From Sporanaerobacter acetigenes DSM 13106 (lineage in GTDB: Bacteria; Bacillota; Clostridia; Tissierellales; Sporanaerobacteraceae): a DNA stretch of 64,000 bases. The translations under genes and the position numbers were made by a program. Location of the stretch: NCBI RefSeq assembly GCF_900130025.1, contig NZ_FQXR01000013.1, positions 1 to 64,000 of the forward strand, read 5' to 3'. How positions within the stretch are numbered: the stretch's first letter is position 1; each line of letters opens with the position of its first letter. This document shows, in pieces, positions 35,682 through 43,432 of the stretch. The notes below the pieces were generated by a model, which was given only the letters and a program-made list of their open reading frames with translations, was not told the DNA's origin and ran no database searches.

Positions 35682-36699
35682 TTCTTTCACCTCTCAATAC
35701 CTCTGGCCTTTCTGTTTTAGGAGCATAGGGGTGTTGTAACCAACAAGATAAACTATGAGTATCAGATAATTTTGTTATCTCTGGCTTTTCTTCTAAACAT
35801 ATTTCCATACAATGTTCACATCTTGAACTAAAAGGACAACCTTTTAGAGGAAGTATCAAATCTGGTGGGGTTCCTCCTAATGCGTAAAGTTCTTCTTTAC
35901 CTTTAGTATCTAATCGTGGAACAGAACTCAACAATGCCCAAGTATAAGGATGCATACTATTTTGAAAAATTTCATCCCTAGTCCCTCTTTCCACAACTTG
36001 ACCTGCATACATGACTTGAATTTTATCTGCAAAGTTGGCAACAACCCCTAAATCATGGGTTACAAGTATTATAGCCGTTTCAAAATCTTTCTTTAATTCT
36101 TTCAACAAATCTAATATTTGTGCTTGTATAGTCACATCTAAAGCTGTTGTAGGTTCATCGGCTATTAATATTTTAGGATTGCAAGATAGGGCAATAGCTA
36201 TCATAACCCTTTGCCTCATTCCACCTGAAAGTTGATGAGGAAAACTCTTTATCCTTTCACTTGCATTTGGTATATTTACCAATTCCAAAAGCCTTATAGC
36301 CTCTTTTTCCGCTTCTTTTTTATTCAACTTTTTATGAATCCTTAAACTTTCCATAATTTGATTACCTATAGTCATAGTTGGATTTAAAGAAGTCATCGGG
36401 TCTTGAAAAATCATACTTACATCTTCTCCTCTAAAGGAGCTAAGTCTTTTTTTAGACATCTTTAAAACATCTTCACCATTAAATATAATTTCTGACCCCT
36501 TCTTAATTTCAGCTGGAGGAACTTTTAACAATCTCATTATGGCTTTTGCCGTTACAGTTTTCCCACAACCAGATTCACCAACCAATGCCAAAGTTTCACC
36601 TTTATCTAAATCAAAATCAACACCTCTTACAGCTCTAACTTCTCCTGCATAGGTATGAAAAGAAATTTTCAAATTTTTCACTTCTAAAACTTTTTCCAC
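35674..36699 (-). CDS. oppD: Oligopeptide ABC transporter ATP-binding protein (OppD type)
   Basis: This 341-residue ATPase has Walker A GESGCGKTV, signature LSGGMRQRVMIAIALSC, Walker B ILIADEPTTALDVTI and the H-loop THDLG. The C-terminal OppD domain contains GCPFSSRCEHCMEIC, a cysteine-rich stretch typical of the family. It starts with a GTG after AAGGAGGG. It pairs with OppF to power import through OppB and OppC. Confidence 0.94.
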   Translation of the reverse strand: MEKVLEVKNLKISFHTYAGEVRAVRGVDFDLDKGETLALVGESGCGKTVTAKAIMRLLKVPPAEIKKGSEIIFNGEDVLKMSKKRLSSFRGEDVSMIFQDPMTSLNPTMTIGNQIMESLRIHKKLNKKEAEKEAIRLLELVNIPNASERIKSFPHQLSGGMRQRVMIAIALSCNPKILIADEPTTALDVTIQAQILDLLKELKKDFETAIILVTHDLGVVANFADKIQVMYAGQVVERGTRDEIFQNSMHPYTWALLSSVPRLDTKGKEELYALGGTPPDLILPLKGCPFSSRCEHCMEICLEEKPEITKLSDTHSLSCWLQHPYAPKTERPEVLRGERNE

Positions 36700-36714
36700 T
36701 ATTATCCCTCCTTG

Positions 36715-37635
36715 TTATTGACGTAATTTTGGATCTAGTGCATCTCTAAGTCCATCACCTAAAAGTGTAAATGACAACATAGTTAAAGCAATCATTAAAG
36801 AAGGGAAAAACATCTGATGAGGATAGAAGATAAAGTTCTGTTGTGCCGCTGAAGCTAATGCACCCCAAGAAGTATTTGGAGGCTGTACTCCGAGCCCTAT
36901 ATATGACAAAAATGTTTCAGCAAAAATATATCCTGGAATATCGAAAGTTATAGCAACTATAACAATTCCAAGAACATTAGGTATAAGATGTCTAGTGATT
37001 ATCTTCCAAGGACTAACTCCCAATGTTTCTGCTGCCATTATATATTCTTGTTGTTTTACTTGTAGCATTTGACCTCTAACCAATCTTGCCATGCCACACC
37101 ATCCAGTCAAAGTTAAAGATAAAATCATAGTTCCTAAACTTCTAGATTCAGTCACTATTGAAATAAGAATGACTACAATTAAATAAGGAATACTAATGAG
37201 TATTTCTACAATTCTCATCATAATATTATCTACTTTCCCACCAAAATAAGCTGCAATTCCTCCATATATGCAACCAATTACAGTATCTATAATTGCACCT
37301 AAAATACCAATAACCATGGAAATTCTACCTGCCTGCCAAACTCTTGAAAAAACGTCCCTTCCCAATTCATCAGTACCAAACCAATGTTCACTATTAGGCT
37401 TCATATTCACCTTTGAAGGATCTACCGTTTTGTAAGAATATCCATTTAAATGAGGTCCTATTACTGTCATTACCACTAAAGTCAATAAAATAATAATTGA
37501 TAACATAGCCACTTTATTTGTCTTAAGTCTTCTCCATGCATCTTGCCAATATCCCATTCTAGGTCTTGCCATTTTATCTCCCCTAGAAACATCCATTGGC
37601 ACTTTTTTAAATTTATCCTTAGAAATTTCTTCCAT
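36715..37635 (-). CDS. oppC: Oligopeptide ABC transporter permease (OppC type)
   Basis: This 306-residue permease has a charged N-terminal stretch, a first membrane helix (VAMLSIIILLTLVVMTVIG), the OppC-like ENWFGTDELGRDVFSRV-type motif HWFGTDELGRDVFSR, and about five further helices. The cytoplasmic EAA-type loop reads YIMAAETLGVSPWKIITRH. It forms the channel with OppB. The gene follows oppB by 12 nt. Confidence 0.94.
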   Translation of the reverse strand: MEEISKDKFKKVPMDVSRGDKMARPRMGYWQDAWRRLKTNKVAMLSIIILLTLVVMTVIGPHLNGYSYKTVDPSKVNMKPNSEHWFGTDELGRDVFSRVWQAGRISMVIGILGAIIDTVIGCIYGGIAAYFGGKVDNIMMRIVEILISIPYLIVVILISIVTESRSLGTMILSLTLTGWCGMARLVRGQMLQVKQQEYIMAAETLGVSPWKIITRHLIPNVLGIVIVAITFDIPGYIFAETFLSYIGLGVQPPNTSWGALASAAQQNFIFYPHQMFFPSLMIALTMLSFTLLGDGLRDALDPKLRQ

Positions 37636-37647
37636 ACATCTATCCTC

Positions 37648-38580
37648 CTACTTATCATTTGAAACTCTTATTCTTGGATCTACTACTCCATACAATAAAT
37701 CAACCACTAATTGTGAAAATACAAATAATGCTGCAAAGAAAATTGTAGTACCTATTATCATAGTATAGTCTCTATCATTGATAGCGCTTACATAATAAAA
37801 TCCAAGTCCTGGAATTCCAAATATTTTCTCTATAACAAAAGAACCTGTAAAAATTCCAGCTATTTGGGGTCCTAAGATAGTAATAGCAGGTAAAATAGCA
37901 TTTCTAAATACATGCTTTCTAACCACATTAAAAGGACTAACTCCTTTAGCTTGAGCCGTAAGAATATAATCTTGATTGATTACTTCAAGTACATTAGAAC
38001 GCATATATCTAGCATAAGTTGCTATAGACCCAAAACACATAGCAATTGTAGGAAGTATCGTATATTTAAACTCTCCCCAACCAAATGTCGGCAACAACTC
38101 AAGCTTTACAGTAAATACATACTGAAGTAATGCAGCTATAATAAACACTGGCACCGTAACTCCAACTATAGCAACAAACATAACTAAATAATCTGGCCAT
38201 CTATTCCTGTTTAAAGCTGCAACTATACCTAAAACAATTCCTATCATAACTCCTATAAATAACGCCTGAAAACCCAATTTTCCTGATATTCTCGCATGTT
38301 TCAATATAGTATCCGTAACAGGTCTACCAGGATATCTTAAAGACTCACCGAAATCTCCTTTTGTAAAAACATTTTTTAAAAACTTTCCATATTGAACTAC
38401 AACTGGTTTGTCTAATCCATATTTCTCATAATAATTGAGTCTAATTTGTTCTGGCAATTTTTTAGCCATATGTGCTAATGGATCCCCAGGTATACTATGC
38501 ATTAAAAAAAACGTCAATGTCATAATGATAAATAGGGTAAGAAACATATAGCCAATTCTCTTTACAATATATTTACCCAT
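37648..38580 (-). CDS. oppB: Oligopeptide ABC transporter permease (OppB type)
   Basis: This 310-residue permease begins with the typical OppB helix (IVKRIGYMFLTLFIIMTLTF) and has PGDP, the KYGLDKPVVVQYGKFL region and five to six more helices. The EAA-type loop is YILTAQAKGVSPFNVVRKH. The start is ATG with AAGGAGA upstream. A strong hairpin separates it from oppA. Confidence 0.94.
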   Translation of the reverse strand: MGKYIVKRIGYMFLTLFIIMTLTFFLMHSIPGDPLAHMAKKLPEQIRLNYYEKYGLDKPVVVQYGKFLKNVFTKGDFGESLRYPGRPVTDTILKHARISGKLGFQALFIGVMIGIVLGIVAALNRNRWPDYLVMFVAIVGVTVPVFIIAALLQYVFTVKLELLPTFGWGEFKYTILPTIAMCFGSIATYARYMRSNVLEVINQDYILTAQAKGVSPFNVVRKHVFRNAILPAITILGPQIAGIFTGSFVIEKIFGIPGLGFYYVSAINDRDYTMIIGTTIFFAALFVFSQLVVDLLYGVVDPRIRVSNDK

Positions 38581-38607
38581 TGCAATTCTCCTTCCTGTTT
38601 GCTATAA

Positions 38608-38644
38608 GATAGCAGTTTGTAAACTAAATTCACAAACTGCTATC
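38608..38644 (-). repeat. Hairpin between oppA and oppB
   Basis: A 13-bp stem (GATAGCAGTTTGT with ACAAACTGCTATC) closes on an 11-nt loop, with no strong T run. Such intercistronic hairpins often lower expression of the permease genes relative to the binding protein by stabilising the upstream message. Confidence 0.7.
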
Positions 38645-38658
38645 CATTTTCCAAACTA

Positions 38659-40353
38659 TTATCTTCCTTGAGTATATCCGTATTTATATCCTGAAGTACC
38701 AAATGGAGTAACTCCTAAACCATTAACATATTTATATTTAAATACATTAGATCTTGGATATACTGTTGGTGCCAATACAGATTCATCGTATAACAATATT
38801 TTTTCAGCTTCAGTATAATATTCTAAGCGTTTTTCAGCATCCATTTCCTTAGACGCTAAACTTATAAGTTCATCATATCTAGCATTGGACCAACCTGTTT
38901 GAATTGCTCCTGAATCAGATTTCAACAAGCTAAGCAATGATATAGGATCATTGAACTCTGCTCCCCAAGCCATATAGCCAATTTGGAATTCACCTTTTTC
39001 TACCATGGATGAAAATACTGGCCATTCAACAAATTCTACTTCAAAGTTAATTCCAAGATTTTCATTGTACATTTGTTGTACATATTCTCCATAAGTTCTA
39101 AACCATTGATCAGTTGAACCTAGAGTCATCTTCACAGTAAGTTTAGATGTATCCGTATCCATTCCTAGCTCCTCTAGACCTTTAACTAAAAGAGCTTTGG
39201 GATCTTTGTTTTCTTCCGCTAATTTCTTTAGTGGTTCTTCAACTAAAGTTCTATACTCATTATCTTCAACTGATATACTTGGAGATACCCAACCATATGC
39301 TGGAACATTGATTCCATGGAATATAACATCTGCCAATTCTTCTCTATCTATAGCTAGAGAAAAGGCCTTTCTCACATTGGCATTTTTGAATAACTCATCT
39401 TGAGTATTAAAAAACATAAAAAATGTGCTTGGATTAATTACTTCAAGTTGTTCTAAATCCTTATTTCCTTTAAATCTCTCTATCCATTCTGGTTTGCCAA
39501 CACCTGTTGAATCTATAGAACCATTTGCTAAAGAATTGTAAATAGCATTTTCATCAGAAAGTATTTTAACATTTATATTGTTCAATTTAACTTTATCTGC
39601 ATCCCAGTAATTTTCATTTTTTGCTAAAACCATTTCACTATTGTGTGCCCAATTTGATATAATGAATGGTCCATTATATACTAAAGTATCAATTTCTGAA
39701 CCATATTTATCTCCATGTTTTTCTACCATATCTTGCCTTTGTGGCAACATAACTCTTTGATAAGTTAATTGCAAGAAATATGGTGTAGGAGATTCAAGGG
39801 TTATCTCAAGAGTTTTGTCATCAAGAGATTTTACCCCTAATTCTTCTACTGGCAATTCTCCACTATTTACTTTTGCCGCATTTTTTATAGGAGCCAATAA
39901 ATAAGCATATGGTGCAGCTGTATCTGGTTTTAATGTTCTTTTGATGCCATATTCATAATCTTGAGCTCTAACTGGTTCTCCATCAGACCATTTTGCGTCT
40001 CTTATTTTGAAAGTCCATACAGTACCATCTTCATTGTGTTCCCAGCCTTCAGCACCTGCTGGAGCTAAAACGTTTTTTAAATCCTTGTCCTCTTCTAATC
40101 TAGTAAGTGGTTCAAGTACATTGTTTAAAATTCCATTTGAATAGGAATCCGCACCTTTAGAAGCGTCCAATGTACTAGGTTCAGCACTCATGATAAGATT
40201 TAAGTATTGTTCACTGTCAATTTCTTGTTCTACTGCCTGTCCTTCATCTTTTCTACCTTTATCAACGGTTTTAGACTCTTTTCCACAACCCACAAGAGTT
40301 GTTAGAAGCAATGCTAACACAACAACTAAAGATATATACTTCTTAGTTTTCAT
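38659..40353 (-). CDS. oppA: Oligopeptide-binding lipoprotein (OppA type)
   Basis: This 564-residue protein has a lipoprotein signal with lipobox LVGC and a SBP_bac_5 domain. Features include PSTLDASKGADSYSNGILNNVLEPLTRL, the VWTFKIRDAKWSDGEPV motif and FSLAIDREELAD. It captures peptides outside the membrane and delivers them to OppBC. It is the first gene of the operon and has a well-defined promoter with regulator sites upstream. Length and motifs fit OppA/DppE rather than a nickel-binding protein. Confidence 0.94.
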   Translation of the reverse strand: MKTKKYISLVVVLALLLTTLVGCGKESKTVDKGRKDEGQAVEQEIDSEQYLNLIMSAEPSTLDASKGADSYSNGILNNVLEPLTRLEEDKDLKNVLAPAGAEGWEHNEDGTVWTFKIRDAKWSDGEPVRAQDYEYGIKRTLKPDTAAPYAYLLAPIKNAAKVNSGELPVEELGVKSLDDKTLEITLESPTPYFLQLTYQRVMLPQRQDMVEKHGDKYGSEIDTLVYNGPFIISNWAHNSEMVLAKNENYWDADKVKLNNINVKILSDENAIYNSLANGSIDSTGVGKPEWIERFKGNKDLEQLEVINPSTFFMFFNTQDELFKNANVRKAFSLAIDREELADVIFHGINVPAYGWVSPSISVEDNEYRTLVEEPLKKLAEENKDPKALLVKGLEELGMDTDTSKLTVKMTLGSTDQWFRTYGEYVQQMYNENLGINFEVEFVEWPVFSSMVEKGEFQIGYMAWGAEFNDPISLLSLLKSDSGAIQTGWSNARYDELISLASKEMDAEKRLEYYTEAEKILLYDESVLAPTVYPRSNVFKYKYVNGLGVTPFGTSGYKYGYTQGR

Positions 40354-40435
40354 ACATAAAACCTCCTAATTTTTTATAAAATTATAAAACTGTAAAACTA
40401 CGAAAAATAACATCTTAAACCTTGATGCTTAGTCC

Positions 40436-40455
40436 TCTAACTCCACTTTGTTAGA
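40436..40455 (-). promoter_or_regulatory. Inverted repeat in the opp leader
   Basis: TCTAAC, 8 nt, GTTAGA lies about 83 nt before oppA, within the transcribed leader. Its half-sites resemble those of the operators nearer the promoter. Confidence 0.45.
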
Positions 40456-40492
40456 CTTTTAACTATAGATATTATTTATAGTCCATGATTAT

Positions 40493-40521
40493 AGTATAGA
40501 AAATCTTCTAATATTAGTCAA
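40493..40521 (-). promoter_or_regulatory. Sigma-A promoter of the opp operon
   Basis: On the minus strand TTGACT (40516-40521) and TATACT (40493-40498) are separated by 17 nt. The palindrome CTAATATTAG overlaps the -35 box and the spacer. Confidence 0.75.
40508..40517. promoter_or_regulatory. Candidate operator in the opp promoter
   Basis: The palindrome CTAATATTAG lies between and overlapping the promoter boxes. Its half-site resembles the inverted repeat next to it, suggesting one regulator binds both. Confidence 0.55.
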
Positions 40522-40522
40522 T

Positions 40523-40549
40523 AATTTTCTAACTAAACATTAGAAAATT
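40523..40549. promoter_or_regulatory. Candidate operator between opp and the divergent regulator
   Basis: AATTTTCTAA (40523-40532) and TTAGAAAATT (40540-40549) form a 10-bp inverted repeat with a 7-nt spacer just upstream of the opp -35 box. A divergent ArsR-type regulator gene starts about 65 nt further on. Confidence 0.65.
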
Positions 40550-40612
40550 ATCTAATACTTATATTTAAATTATTCACTTATGGATTTCTTTGTGCTAGTA
40601 TATATGTAAAGA

Positions 40613-41680
40613 ATGGGGGTAGATGTTTTGGACTATGAAATAGAATACAACAAAGCCATCGAATTTATAAATGCCATATTTAAATATTCAAGTAGCAAGC
40701 AACAACAATCTGTGTGGAATAGTAAGACTTTGCAAAATGACCCAGCAAAAGGGCTTCTGGATTTTTCTCCTAGCAAAGAAGTAAAAAGTTGGCTTAAATA
40801 TGTGGATGTTCATATTTCACCTTTTTTAAGAAATGACATCGTTTTTATAGCAGGAAAAACTATCAATTTGTTAGATGTTTGCTTTGAATTAATCATAAAA
40901 AGCGATCTAAAAGAACCCTGTGAATTAATTGAAACATTGAAAAAATTAAATAGTTCAACCCTTGTTGAACTGATCTATGAAAAATATGATTCCAATGTAA
41001 GTATAGAAAGTGATGATAGGATAATAAAAAATGCTCTAACCGAGATTTCCGATGAGGAAATGTCTTCTATTTTCATACAAGTAAAAAATCATTCCGAAGA
41101 ATACAAGGCAAAAGTAATAAAAATATTTGAAGAATTTTATAAATTGTATTACAAACCTTTTGAAGATAAAGTATATGTTTTTATGGAAGAAAGATGCAAA
41201 AAACACAACAAGATATTTAAAAAAGATCCTGTAAATTTTTTAAATACTATTGGATTAGGAGATTATTCAAAGTTAATAATCGAAAAAAAGAAATTTAGGA
41301 TTTTGGTTAGCTTTTATATTGACTTAGGAGTATTTCATTTCAATGTTGATAACAATTTTATTATGCTATTTGGACATACTGTAGAACATAGATTTGACAA
41401 CAAGCTTACTCGTGAAAAATGTAAAGCTTTATTTAAAGCTCTTTCTGATGAAACAAGATTAGATATAATAAAAATCACCAGTCAACGTCCTTGGTATAAT
41501 AAAGAGTTGGCAGATTACTTTGATTTATCTACAGCTACTTTATCCTATCATTTGAATTTACTACTTGATCTAGGAATACTTAATTTCGAGCCTAGCGTCA
41601 ACAATAGATATTATTACACAACAGATAAGGAAAATTTAAAAGCATTGTTCGATATGGCTTTAAATGAAATAATTGAGTAA
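40613..41680 (+). CDS. Regulator with C-terminal ArsR-type helix-turn-helix
   Basis: This 355-residue protein has an unusual layout: about 260 N-terminal residues of no recognised domain, then an ArsR-like winged helix at about 265-350 (FKALSDETRLDIIKITS, ELADYFDLSTATLSYHLNLLLDLGIL). The long N-terminal part may sense a ligand. Divergent placement next to opp, with palindromic sites in between, suggests it controls peptide uptake and itself. The start is uncertain: ATG at 40613 has little ribosome binding signal, whereas TTG at 40628 has GGGGG upstream. A terminator follows. Confidence 0.8.
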   Translation: MGVDVLDYEIEYNKAIEFINAIFKYSSSKQQQSVWNSKTLQNDPAKGLLDFSPSKEVKSWLKYVDVHISPFLRNDIVFIAGKTINLLDVCFELIIKSDLKEPCELIETLKKLNSSTLVELIYEKYDSNVSIESDDRIIKNALTEISDEEMSSIFIQVKNHSEEYKAKVIKIFEEFYKLYYKPFEDKVYVFMEERCKKHNKIFKKDPVNFLNTIGLGDYSKLIIEKKKFRILVSFYIDLGVFHFNVDNNFIMLFGHTVEHRFDNKLTREKCKALFKALSDETRLDIIKITSQRPWYNKELADYFDLSTATLSYHLNLLLDLGILNFEPSVNNRYYYTTDKENLKALFDMALNEIIE

Positions 41681-41684
41681 ATAT

Positions 41685-41712
41685 AAAAGGGAATCCCTTT
41701 AAGATTCCCTTT
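41685..41712. terminator. Bidirectional terminator
   Basis: AAAGGGAATC and GATTCCCTTT form a 10-bp stem with a 7-nt loop and T/A flanks. It lies between the convergent regulator and pyridoxal kinase genes and overlaps the latter's end. Confidence 0.8.
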
Positions 41713-42586
41713 ATTCCATCAATTCATAGTGACTATTCATGATTGGATATTTCAAAGTATCTAATACTCTTTCTAAAAGCACTCCCTCTCTTTCAGAATA
41801 TCCAAATCCATAGCTTGCTCTGATTGCACTTGTAATGAATTGAGCCGCTCTATCCAAAGCCATAGGCAAGCTATCTCCTGTGAGTAAGCTCCCAACTAAT
41901 ACTGATGTAAATGCATCTCCTGTACCTGGATATTTGACAGGAATATACTTACAGCTCACTTTCCAAAACTTATTATTTGTATTATCATAAGCTATAACAT
42001 CAGTATTGTTTTCTTTATACTCATCTGGAACAGATGTTATAACAACTATCTCTGGTCCCATGTCTGACAATTCAACCAACCATTCTTTTATTTCATCTTC
42101 TCTAACACTACTCACATTAGACTTACCCAACAAATATGCCGCTTCTGTGAAATTGGGAGTTATAATATCTGCTTTTTTTATCAACTGTCTCATCTTTTCT
42201 ACCATATTCATATCCATGGTTGTATATAAATCTCCATTATCCCCCATGACAGGATCTACTACCATTAGATTGGAAGGACTTTTAAAACTTTCAATAAACT
42301 TAAATATTGTATCTATTTGTCTTGGTGAACCTAAAAACCCACTGTATATGCAATCAAAATCTATATTTTCTCTCTTCCAATGATTCATATAGCTTTCCAT
42401 ATGATCAGTTAAATCTACAAATGTAAAATCTTCAAATCCATCAGTTTGAGTAGATAATATTGCCGTTGGAAAAGGGCATACTTGAATACCCATTGTTGAA
42501 AGTATAGGCATTATTGTAGTTAAAGATGCTCTGCCAAATCCAGACAAATCATGAATAGCAGCAACTCTTTTCACTGGACTTTTCAT
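41711..42586 (-). CDS. pdxK: Pyridoxal/pyridoxamine kinase
   Basis: This 291-residue protein matches the PdxK/PdxY pyridoxamine kinase family: VAAIHDLSGFGRASLTT, DCIYSGFLGSPRQI, MVVDPVMGDNGDLY, ITPNFTEAAYLLG and the catalytic PVKYPGTGDAFTSVLVG. It phosphorylates vitamin B6 vitamers with ATP. The cofactor pyridoxal 5'-phosphate is needed in amino-acid fermentation. Start ATG with AAGGGGATG upstream. Confidence 0.93.
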   Translation of the reverse strand: MKSPVKRVAAIHDLSGFGRASLTTIMPILSTMGIQVCPFPTAILSTQTDGFEDFTFVDLTDHMESYMNHWKRENIDFDCIYSGFLGSPRQIDTIFKFIESFKSPSNLMVVDPVMGDNGDLYTTMDMNMVEKMRQLIKKADIITPNFTEAAYLLGKSNVSSVREDEIKEWLVELSDMGPEIVVITSVPDEYKENNTDVIAYDNTNNKFWKVSCKYIPVKYPGTGDAFTSVLVGSLLTGDSLPMALDRAAQFITSAIRASYGFGYSEREGVLLERVLDTLKYPIMNSHYELME

Positions 42587-42677
42587 TAAAAATTCATCCC
42601 CTTAGTAAAAATAGCTCTTTTATTTAATTATAATACATTTTATATTATATCCATAGCCTTTGATCTAAATATAACTT

Positions 42678-42705
42678 AAAACCAGTAGAAATATTTCTAC
42701 TGGTT
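42678..42705 (-). terminator. Terminator of the selenoprotein peroxiredoxin gene
   Basis: A perfect 14-bp palindromic stem (AAACCAGTAGAAAT and complement) with a T run begins 3 nt after the gene end on the minus strand. Confidence 0.9.
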
Positions 42706-42707
42706 TT

Positions 42708-43352
42708 TTAAGGTAAATCTTTATAGCAAAGATACCAATCTACACAACATAGACCTTCTTCGCCTTCTACTCTTCTTAAAAGTTCTTCATATGTTTGTGG
42801 CGCAGGTACAACAACTGGTTGACCAGGATACCAATTAGCTGGTGTTGCAACTTTTGCCATATCGGAGGTCTGCAGAGCAATTAAAAGTCGAAGCATTTCA
42901 TTGGTATTTCTGCCATTAGTCAATGGATAGATGAGTATCGCCCTAATTATTTGGTTCGGGTCTATAAAAAATACATTTCTTACTGTTGTTGTAGACCCAG
43001 TAACGGGAGAAAACATACCATACATTCTTGATATACTGCCATCTCTATCTGAAATTATTGGAAAAGGTATTTGAACTCCTGTATTTTGATAGATATTATA
43101 AACCCATGCCAAGTGAGAAGAATTGCTATCTATACTAAGTCCCAAGAGTACAGCATTCCTGTCCATAAAACAATTATATTGCTTTGCCAAAGCAATAAAT
43201 TCAGTAGTTCAGACAGGAGTAAAATCCCCCGGATGAGAAAACAAAACTACCCATTTGCCTTTAAAGTCTGAAAGTTTTATTGGTCCAAAGGTTGTTTGGG
43301 CTGAAAAGTCAGGAGCTTTCATCCCTATCTTTAAACAATTATCTCCATTCAT
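42708..43352 (-). CDS. prxU: Selenocysteine peroxiredoxin (PrxU, Prx6-like)
   Basis: Read through the in-frame TGA at 43209-43211, this is a 214-residue selenoprotein. The region before it reads [25 protein letters not shown] and PGDFTPV-Sec-TTEF, where Sec48 replaces the peroxidatic Cys of typical PxxxTxxC peroxiredoxins. After the UGA the frame continues with [14 protein letters not shown] and [14 protein letters not shown]. The C-terminus carries CC at 202-203 and C209, in the Prx6-type CxDWxxC region. Such enzymes reduce peroxides using thiol donors; similar PrxU proteins are known in amino-acid-fermenting clostridia. I chose the ATG at 43352, preceded by GGTGGTG. Confidence 0.93.
43179..43195 (-). 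promoter_or_regulatory. Candidate SECIS hairpin of the peroxiredoxin gene
   Basis: The perfect stem TTGCTTT-GGC-AAAGCAA begins 13 nt after the UGA codon. This 7-bp stem with a 3-nt loop fits a SelB-recognised bacterial SECIS, and the distance equals that in the grdB-type gene. Confidence 0.8.
43209..43211 (-). other. In-frame UGA read as selenocysteine
   Basis: This codon is residue 48 of the peroxiredoxin, at the peroxidatic position between TPV and TTEF. Confidence 0.93.
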
Positions 43353-43432
43353 TAAATTCACCACCATAAAATATTTTATAATCTATCACTATATAATATG
43401 TTTGTCATCATCGGGCGGTGAAATATTGATGT

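Noticed and set aside
40354-40612. A possible riboswitch before oppA
   Set aside because: I see palindromic operator-like repeats but no conserved riboswitch core; the region is better explained by a protein regulator.
42708-43190. A separate 160-residue peroxiredoxin-like gene beginning MAKQYN
   Set aside because: It lacks the catalytic region; the true gene starts at 43352 and reads through a UGA selenocysteine codon.
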